Origin: Comamonas sp.
Lineage (GTDB): Bacteria; Pseudomonadota; Gammaproteobacteria; Burkholderiales; Burkholderiaceae_C
Reading direction: 5' to 3'
Assembly: GCA_019236485.1 (NCBI GenBank)
Contig: JAFAIY010000199.1
Coordinates: forward strand, 1 to 11,725
DNA length: 11,725 nt
Shown: in pieces, positions 7,190 to 11,725 of the stretch
How the letters are laid out: each line of letters starts with the position of its first letter
Numbering within the stretch: the first letter of the stretch is position 1
Program-made: the position numbers and the translations under genes
The notes under the pieces: model-generated
Told to the model about the DNA's origin: nothing
The model's database searches: none
The model's input: only the letters and a program-made list of their open reading frames with translations

Positions 7190-9085
7190 ATGAATTTTGA
7201 CCCACTCTGGGGCCAGACCGGCCAGTCCATTCAACAGTTTTGGCAGGAGCAGTGGAGCCGCAGTCTTCAAAGCCTGCAGCAAATGGGTTCGGCCGCGCCT
7301 GCAGGGCTGGCCGACTGGGCTGCAGGTGGGGGCGCAGCGGCCGGCAATCCATGGACCGGCGTGATGGAAGCCATGCAATCGGCCATGCCGCAGGCGGCCG
7401 CGGGTACGGCGCTGCAGTTCGACGCCGCCAAGCTGCAAGGCCTGCAGCAGGAGTATCTGAGTGCCGTGCAGTCGCTGGCCGACAATCACACGGTGCAGGA
7501 CATGCTGGCCAAGGACAAGCGCTTTGCGGCCACCGAGTGGGCTGAAAATCCTCTGGCCGCCGTCACGGCCGCCAACTACCTGCTGGGCAGCCGCATGCTG
7601 ATGGGCATGGCCGAAGCCGTGCAGGGCGACGACAAGACGCGCAACCGCGTGCGCTTTGCGGTCGAGCAGTGGGTGGCCGCCATGGCGCCCAGCAATTTTC
7701 TGGCGCTCAATGCGGATGCGCTGCACAAGGTGGTGGAGACCAAGGGCGAGAGCCTGGCCCAGGGCATCTCCAATCTGCTGGCCGATATGCGCCAGGGTCA
7801 TGTGTCCATGACCGACGAGAGCCTGTTCACCGTGGGCAAGAACGTGGCGACCACCGAGGGCGCGGTGGTGTTCGAGAATGAGCTGTTCCAGCTCATCGAG
7901 TACAAGCCGTTGACGGCCAAGGTCTACGAGAAGCCTTTTCTCATGGTGCCGCCCTGCATCAACAAGTTCTACATTCTCGATCTGCAGCCCGACAACTCCG
8001 TCATCCGCTATGCGGTCAGCCAGGGACACCGCACTTTCGTGGTCAGCTGGCGCAACCCCGACGAGAGCCTGGGTCACAAGACCTGGGACGACTATATCGA
8101 GGACGGCGTGCTCAAGGCCGTGAGCACGGTGCAGGACGTCTGCGAGGCGCCGCAGATCAATGTGCTGGGTTTTTGCGTGGGCGGCACCATGCTGTCCACG
8201 GCCATGGCCGTGCTGGCCGCGCGCCATGCGCGCGAGCATGGCGCCGAGCCCGCGGCCAGGAGCGCGCGTAGCCGCTCCGCCGCAGCTAAGACGACCGCCG
8301 CGAAGGCCACCGCGAAACCTGAAACAAAGCCTTTTCCCGTGGCCAGCATGACGCTGCTGACCACGCTGATCGACTTCCGCGATACCGGCATTCTCGATAT
8401 CTTCATCGACGAAAACGTGGTGCGCTTTCGCGAGATGCAGATGGGCAAGGGCGGCCTGATGAAGGGCCAGGATATGGCGTCCACCTTCAGCTTTCTGCGC
8501 CCCAACGATCTGGTCTGGAACTATGTGGTGGGCAATTACCTGAAGGGCGAAACCCCGCCGCCGTTCGATCTGCTGTACTGGAACAGTGACTCGACCAATC
8601 TGCCCGGCCCGTTCTATGCCTGGTATCTGCGCCATCTCTACCTCGAAAACAGCTTGATCGAGCCCGGCGCGCTGACCGTCTGCGGCGAGAAGATCGACAT
8701 GGGCCAGCTCAAGATGCCCGTCTATATCTACGGCTCGCGCGACGACCATATCGTGCCCGTGGGGGCGGCCTATGCCTCTTCCCAGGTGCTGGGCGGCGAG
8801 CTGCGCTTTGTGATGGGGGCTTCGGGCCATATCGCCGGCGTCATCAACCCGCCGGCCAAGAACAAGCGCAGCCACTGGCTGCGAGAGGATGGCCAGTTCC
8901 CGGCCACGCTGCAGGAATGGCTGGCCGGCTCCAGCGAATACCCGGGTAGCTGGTGGACCGACTGGAGCCAATGGCTGGGCGGCCATGCAGGCAAGCAGAT
9001 TGCCGCGCCCAAGAGCTATGGCCGCGGACGCAGCTATACCGCGATTGAAGATGCGCCGGGCCGCTATGTTCTGGCCAAGGCCTGA
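7190..9085 (+). CDS. phaC: Class I poly(3-hydroxyalkanoate) synthase PhaC
   Basis: 631 residues from the ATG at 7190, which has GAGGA 7 nt upstream; the TTG-initiated frame from 7127 is rejected. PhaC polymerises (R)-3-hydroxybutyryl-CoA on the surface of PHB granules. The N-terminal domain (~1-210) precedes an alpha/beta-hydrolase catalytic domain with the lipase-like box GFCVGG (C329), catalytic D519 in YGSRDDHIVP and H547 in GASGHIAGVINPP. WNSDSTNLPGPFYAWYLR (465-482) is the highly conserved substrate-region motif. Compared with C. necator PhaC (589 residues; C319, D480, H508), the Cys-to-Asp distance is 190 instead of 161. The extra ~29 residues lie at about 347-381, a basic, Ala/Lys/Ser-rich stretch soon after the catalytic Cys. 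Delftia acidovorans synthase is known to have a large insertion in the hydrolase fold. First gene of phaCAB. Confidence 0.97.
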   Translation: MNFDPLWGQTGQSIQQFWQEQWSRSLQSLQQMGSAAPAGLADWAAGGGAAAGNPWTGVMEAMQSAMPQAAAGTALQFDAAKLQGLQQEYLSAVQSLADNHTVQDMLAKDKRFAATEWAENPLAAVTAANYLLGSRMLMGMAEAVQGDDKTRNRVRFAVEQWVAAMAPSNFLALNADALHKVVETKGESLAQGISNLLADMRQGHVSMTDESLFTVGKNVATTEGAVVFENELFQLIEYKPLTAKVYEKPFLMVPPCINKFYILDLQPDNSVIRYAVSQGHRTFVVSWRNPDESLGHKTWDDYIEDGVLKAVSTVQDVCEAPQINVLGFCVGGTMLSTAMAVLAARHAREHGAEPAARSARSRSAAAKTTAAKATAKPETKPFPVASMTLLTTLIDFRDTGILDIFIDENVVRFREMQMGKGGLMKGQDMASTFSFLRPNDLVWNYVVGNYLKGETPPPFDLLYWNSDSTNLPGPFYAWYLRHLYLENSLIEPGALTVCGEKIDMGQLKMPVYIYGSRDDHIVPVGAAYASSQVLGGELRFVMGASGHIAGVINPPAKNKRSHWLREDGQFPATLQEWLAGSSEYPGSWWTDWSQWLGGHAGKQIAAPKSYGRGRSYTAIEDAPGRYVLAKA

Positions 9086-9102
9086 GGCACAATGAGTTCC
9101 CA

Positions 9103-9131
9103 TATTGCAGTGCAGCAACTGCATTGCAATA
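9103..9131. promoter_or_regulatory. TGC-rich palindrome between phaC and phaA, candidate regulator (PhaR-type) operator
   Basis: TATTGCAGTGCAG (9103-9115) and CTGCATTGCAATA (9119-9131) are 13-bp arms with a single mismatch (a G-T pair) around CAA. Within it TTGCAGTGCAGCAA (9105-9118) and TGCAGCAACTGCA (9111-9123) form further TGC/GCA arrangements. TGC-rich sequences of this kind are bound by PhaR, the PHB-responsive repressor, in other PHB producers. It could equally fold as an RNA hairpin in the phaC-phaA message; no T-run follows it. Confidence 0.5.
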
Positions 9132-9212
9132 GGTGGGCGCCGGTGGCACGATGAACATGCTCCGGCCCGCATTCATGCGTCAAGGGAAAGAAACCTAGAA
9201 AGGTTCGTCATC

Positions 9213-10394
9213 ATGGAAGACATCGTTATCGTTTCCGCCGTGCGTACGGCAGTGGGCAAATTCGGCGGCTCTCTGGCCAAGATTCCTGCCACGCAGCTGG
9301 GCGCCACCGTGATCAGCGAAGCCCTGGCTCGCGCCAAGGTGGGAAAGGATCAGGTGGGTGAAGTCATCATGGGCCAGGTGCTCACGGCCGGTGCAGGCCA
9401 GAATCCCGCGCGCCAGGCCATGATGGCCGCAGGCATCGCCAAGGAGACTCCGGCTCTGACCATCAACGCCGTCTGCGGCTCGGGCCTGAAGGCCGTGATG
9501 CTGGCGGCCCAGGCCGTGGCCACGGGCGACAGCGAGATCGTGGTGGCCGGCGGCCAGGAAAACATGAGCCTGGCTCCCCATACCCTGCCGGGCTCGCGTG
9601 ACGGCCAGCGCATGGGCGACTGGAAGCTGGTGGACACCATGATCGTCGACGGCCTCTGGGACGTCTACAACCAGTACCACATGGGCATCACGGCCGAAAA
9701 CGTGGCCAAGGAAAAGCAGGTCAGCCGCGCCCAGCAGGATGCGCTGGCGCTGGCCAGCCAGCAAAAAGCCGCGGCCGCGCAGGACGCCGGCAAGTTCAAG
9801 AGCGAAATCGTGCCCGTGAGCATTCCCCAGCGCAAGGGCGACGCTCTCGTCTTTGATAACGACGAGTACATCAACCGCAAGACCAATGCCGATGTGCTGG
9901 CCACGCTCAAACCCGCTTTCGACAAGGCCGGTTCGGTGACGGCCGGCAATGCCTCGGGCCTGAACGACGGCGCGGCCGCCGTGGTGGTCATGAGCGCCGC
10001 CAAGGCCAAGGCCCTGGGCCTCAAGCCCCTGGCCAGGATTGTTTCCTATGCGACCAGCGGCCTGGCGCCCGAAATCATGGGTCTGGGCCCGATCTACGCA
10101 ACGCGCAAGGCCCTGGATCGCGCGGGCTGGAAGGCGGCCGATGTGGATCTGTTCGAGCTCAACGAAGCGTTTGCCGCGCAAGCCTGCGCCGTGAACCAGG
10201 AACTGGGCATCGATGCGGCCAAGGTCAATGTCAACGGCGGCGCCATCGCCATCGGCCATCCCATCGGCGCCTCGGGCTGCCGCATTCTGGTGACCCTGCT
10301 GCACGAGATGCAGCGCAGCGGTGCCAAGAAGGGTCTGGCCGGTCTGTGCATAGGCGGCGGCATGGGTGTGGCCATGGCCCTTGAGGCCTGCTGA
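9213..10394 (+). CDS. phaA: Acetyl-CoA acetyltransferase (beta-ketothiolase) PhaA
   Basis: 393 residues from the ATG at 9213, the same length as C. necator PhaA. It condenses two acetyl-CoA into acetoacetyl-CoA, the first step of PHB synthesis, in the cytoplasm. The biosynthetic thiolase catalytic residues are all in place: C88 in [12 protein letters not shown]349 in [12 protein letters not shown] and C379 in [26 protein letters not shown] is the thiolase motif upstream of the active-site histidine. An AAAGG Shine-Dalgarno (9199-9203) lies 9 nt upstream; AACCT/AGGTT (9192-9205) forms a small inverted repeat that overlaps it. The in-frame upstream extension to 9105 runs through the palindrome and carries no family similarity. 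Lies 127 bp after phaC and 190 bp before phaB, long gaps for one operon. Confidence 0.97.
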   Translation: MEDIVIVSAVRTAVGKFGGSLAKIPATQLGATVISEALARAKVGKDQVGEVIMGQVLTAGAGQNPARQAMMAAGIAKETPALTINAVCGSGLKAVMLAAQAVATGDSEIVVAGGQENMSLAPHTLPGSRDGQRMGDWKLVDTMIVDGLWDVYNQYHMGITAENVAKEKQVSRAQQDALALASQQKAAAAQDAGKFKSEIVPVSIPQRKGDALVFDNDEYINRKTNADVLATLKPAFDKAGSVTAGNASGLNDGAAAVVVMSAAKAKALGLKPLARIVSYATSGLAPEIMGLGPIYATRKALDRAGWKAADVDLFELNEAFAAQACAVNQELGIDAAKVNVNGGAIAIGHPIGASGCRILVTLLHEMQRSGAKKGLAGLCIGGGMGVAMALEAC

Positions 10395-10406
10395 TAGCCA
10401 AGCCTG

Positions 10407-10432
10407 ATGCGCGGCAAGTCCTTGCTGCGCAT
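10407..10432 (+). terminator. Hairpin just after phaA, possible weak terminator or attenuator
   Basis: ATGCGCGGCAA (10407-10417) pairs with TTGCTGCGCAT (10422-10432), an 11-bp stem with one G-U pair and a GTCC loop, 13 bp after the phaA stop. It is followed by TTCTTGCG, only a broken T-run, so termination would be partial. It may lower phaB transcription or stabilise the phaCA message end. Confidence 0.45.
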
Positions 10433-10460
10433 TTCTTGCGAAGATTGATGAATGACAGAG

Positions 10461-10476
10461 TTCGGGTCGGCCCGAA
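10461..10476 (+). repeat. Perfect TTCGGG/CCCGAA hairpin in the phaA-phaB gap
   Basis: TTCGGG (10461-10466) and CCCGAA (10471-10476) enclose the tetranucleotide TCGG. It is a second hairpin in the phaA-phaB gap, 28 bp after the first. No T-run follows on the plus strand, so it is not a standard intrinsic terminator. Confidence 0.4.
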
Positions 10477-10532
10477 TGCCGGCATGCATGGCTGGGCGCC
10501 GATCTGGAGGATAAGCAGCAGCTAATGACTGT

Positions 10533-10545
10533 CTATCCCTGATAG
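10533..10545. promoter_or_regulatory. TetR-type operator-like palindrome upstream of phaB
   Basis: CTATC (10533-10537) and GATAG (10541-10545) are perfect arms separated by CCT. This CTATC-N3-GATAG arrangement is identical in arms and spacing to the core of the classical tet operators. It sits 40-52 bp upstream of the phaB start. No TetR-family regulator gene lies in the window, so the factor is unknown and chance occurrence is possible. Confidence 0.3.
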
Positions 10546-10584
10546 TGTGATCGTGAAATAACCCTTGATTGACAGGAGGCAAGA

Positions 10585-11322
10585 ATGGGACAGAAAGTAG
10601 CGTACGTCACGGGAGGCATGGGTGGTATCGGTACCGCGATTTGCCAGCGTTTGCATAAGGATGGCTTCAAGGTGATCGCGGGCTGCGGCCCATCGCGCGA
10701 CTACCAAAAGTGGCTGGACGAGCAAAAGGCTCAGGGTTATACGTTTTATGCGTCGGTCGGCAATGTGGGCGACTGGGGCTCCACCGTCGAGGCTTTCAAC
10801 CTGACCAAGGCCGAGCACGGCAGCGTCGATGTGCTGGTGAACAATGCGGGCATCACGCGAGATCGCATGTTCGTCAAGATGACGCCGGATGACTGGAAGT
10901 CGGTGATCGAAACCAACCTCAACTCCATGTTCAACGTTACCAAGCAGGTGGTGGGCGACATGGTCGAAAAAGGCTGGGGCCGCATCATCAACATCAGCTC
11001 GGTCAACGGCGCCAAGGGCCAGGCCGGCCAGACCAATTACTCGGCGGCCAAGGCCGGCATGCATGGCTTCACCATGGCGCTGGCGCAGGAGCTTGCGGCC
11101 AAGGGCGTGACGGTGAATACCGTGAGCCCCGGCTATATCGGCACCGATATGGTCAAGGCCATCCGCCCCGATGTGCTGGACAAGATCGTGGCCGGCGTGC
11201 CCGTCAAGCGACTGGGCGAGCCCAGCGAGATCGCCTCCATCATCTCCTGGCTGGCTTCCGAAGAGGGCAGCTACTCCACAGGTGCGGACTTTGCCGTCAA
11301 CGGCGGCCTGCACATGCACTAG
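10585..11322 (+). CDS. phaB: NADPH-dependent acetoacetyl-CoA reductase PhaB
   Basis: 245 residues (C. necator PhaB has 246). A short-chain dehydrogenase/reductase that reduces acetoacetyl-CoA to (R)-3-hydroxybutyryl-CoA, the monomer used by PhaC. The Rossmann nucleotide-binding motif is VTGGMGGIG (8-16), the structural NNAG is at 86-89, and the catalytic triad is S139 in NISSVNG, Y152 and K156 in NYSAAKAG. The ending VNGGLHMH is typical of PhaB. The ATG at 10585 has a perfect AGGAGG (10574-10579) 5 nt upstream, the strongest ribosome binding site in the pha cluster. That and the 190-bp upstream gap suggest that phaB can be expressed at its own level. A strong terminator follows 20 bp after the stop. 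Confidence 0.97.
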   Translation: MGQKVAYVTGGMGGIGTAICQRLHKDGFKVIAGCGPSRDYQKWLDEQKAQGYTFYASVGNVGDWGSTVEAFNLTKAEHGSVDVLVNNAGITRDRMFVKMTPDDWKSVIETNLNSMFNVTKQVVGDMVEKGWGRIINISSVNGAKGQAGQTNYSAAKAGMHGFTMALAQELAAKGVTVNTVSPGYIGTDMVKAIRPDVLDKIVAGVPVKRLGEPSEIASIISWLASEEGSYSTGADFAVNGGLHMH

Positions 11323-11342
11323 GCCTTTTCCGGCCACATGCA

Positions 11343-11370
11343 AAAAAAGGAGCCTTGTGCTCCTTTTTTC
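11343..11370 (+). terminator. Strong intrinsic terminator after phaB (bidirectional)
   Basis: AAAAAAGGAGC (11343-11353) and GCTCCTTTTTT (11359-11369) form a perfect 11-bp stem with a CTTGT loop. The right arm ends in six T residues for plus-strand transcripts; on the minus strand seven T residues (11348-11342) follow the GC core. It should end phaCAB and also block minus-strand transcription coming from the right. Confidence 0.92.
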
Positions 11371-11423
11371 ATATTGTTTGGCGCTTGGCCTGCAATGGCT
11401 TGAGGTCGAAAAATCCCCAGATG

Positions 11424-11447
11424 ACAAAACCCGCGAGAAGCGGGTTT
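11424..11447 (-). terminator. Second intrinsic terminator, best read on the minus strand
   Basis: AAACCCGC (11427-11434) and GCGGGTTT (11440-11447) form a perfect 8-bp stem with a GAGAA loop. On the minus strand the stem runs into four T residues then GTC. On the plus strand the nearest longer T-run (11455-11460) is separated from the stem by seven bases. It is the probable end of the minus-strand unit carrying the 19-codon ORF. Confidence 0.65.
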
Positions 11448-11596
11448 GGCGTGGTTTTTTGAAACATGCCACTGAGATGGTGGCTTGCAGCAAGGTCGCG
11501 GTACTTGTGCTTCAAGTTCGCCGATCAGTGCCTTGCTGCATAGGCACCTGGCCGCAATACCTGCTCGGGTATTGCCAGCAAGCGCTTAACGCTTGC
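11448..11596 (-). ncRNA. Hairpin-rich stretch between the small ORF and the minus-strand terminator; possible structured RNA or 3' UTR
   Basis: Four inverted repeats lie close together: GCCAC/GTGGC (11468-11484); TGCAGCAAGG/CCTTGCTGCA (11486-11495 and 11531-11540), enclosing ACTTG/CAAGT (11503-11517); CTGG..CAATACC with GGTATTG-CCAG (11548-11578, with a 3-nt bulge); and GCAAGCG/CGCTTGC (11578-11596). The last one places the TAA of the small ORF in its loop. No protein-like frame is visible. The minus strand is favoured because the small ORF and the terminator both read that way. I recognise no known RNA family; the call is inference from the density of repeats. Confidence 0.35.
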
Positions 11597-11645
11597 GGTC
11601 GCGTTCGTCTTCGGGCCAGATGGACATGATGTTGGTGGTTTGCAT
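11586..11645 (-). CDS. Possible small protein or leader peptide, 19 residues
   Basis: On the minus strand an ATG at 11645 opens 19 codons ending in TAA, encoding MQTTNIMSIWPEDERDRKR. AGGAGA lies about 7 nt upstream, a good Shine-Dalgarno, and most third codon positions are G or C (13 of 18 after the ATG) as in the neighbouring genes. The peptide is hydrophilic and strongly charged at its C-terminus, with no signal or membrane segment. The frame is open upstream to the window edge, so it might be the end of a longer gene. However, the upstream bases are AT-rich (AAAATTTTTT near 11709-11718) and do not look coding. The stop codon lies in the loop of a 7-bp hairpin. I do not recognise it and assign no function. 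Confidence 0.45.
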   Translation of the reverse strand: MQTTNIMSIWPEDERDRKR

Positions 11646-11725
11646 GGGGAATTTCTCCTGTATGCCTGTACAACGCTTGAGCGATTCAGCTCGTTGACAG
11701 CATTTCCAAAAAATTTTACTGTTCT

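Noticed and set aside
7166..9172. A 668-codon open frame antisense to phaC, longer than phaC itself
   Set aside because: The composition is His/Arg/Gly/Ala-rich without any recognisable motif, as expected opposite a GC-rich gene. PhaC on the other strand has all catalytic residues and a good ribosome binding site.
9195..10304. A 369-codon minus-strand frame opposite phaA
   Set aside because: Antisense shadow with His/Gly-rich, motif-free translation; PhaA is unambiguous on the plus strand.
10522..11493. A 323-codon minus-strand frame running opposite phaB and through the phaB terminator
   Set aside because: It would have to be transcribed through two terminators, and its translation opposite phaB is motif-free.

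Overview
The window looks like chromosomal DNA of a GC-rich betaproteobacterium of the family Comamonadaceae, most likely Comamonas or a close relative such as Delftia. This rests on protein similarity recognised by eye (a class I phaCAB cluster, a PhaC with a lysine/alanine-rich insertion like the one known from Delftia, and a laccase-domain gene just upstream of phaC). No database search was run.

Layout, left to right. (1) Positions 1-706 hold the C-terminal end of a YgiQ-type radical SAM protein (+). (2) 731-3187 is a large membrane-bound PAS-GGDEF-EAL cyclic-di-GMP enzyme (-), converging on ygiQ with 24 bp between the stops. (3) 3188-3675 has no convincing gene: one half is AT-rich, the other GC-rich with several hairpins. 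(4) 3676-4236 is a zinc-ribbon NUDIX hydrolase (-). (5) 4364-5059 is a FAH-fold hydrolase (-) with a clear intrinsic terminator behind it. It is divergent from (6) a zeta-class GST isomerase (5220-5885, +), whose stop overlaps the start of (7) pgeF (5882-6781, +). (8) A small two-helix membrane protein (6692-7009, -) overlaps the 3' end of pgeF tail to tail. (9) 7190-11322 is phaC-phaA-phaB (+), followed by a strong terminator. (10) 11424-11645 on the minus strand looks like a compact unit made of a 19-codon ORF with a good ribosome binding site, a run of hairpins, and a terminator.

Function. The phaCAB genes form the complete route from acetyl-CoA to poly-3-hydroxybutyrate: PhaA condenses two acetyl-CoA, PhaB reduces acetoacetyl-CoA with NADPH, and PhaC polymerises the monomer on granules. 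The gaps between these genes (127 and 190 bp) are long for an operon and carry a TGC-rich palindrome before phaA, and two hairpins plus a tetO-like palindrome before phaB, so internal regulation is plausible. The FAH-fold hydrolase and zeta GST fit consecutive ring-cleavage steps, maleylpyruvate (or maleylacetoacetate) isomerisation then hydrolysis, in gentisate or tyrosine-type catabolism. The ring-cleaving dioxygenase is not in the window.

Most of the window is ordinary, well-known biology. The parts that known gene families do not explain are the structured minus-strand unit at the right end, the palindromes inside the pha cluster, the insertions in PhaC and PgeF, and the hairpin-rich gap at 3496-3640.
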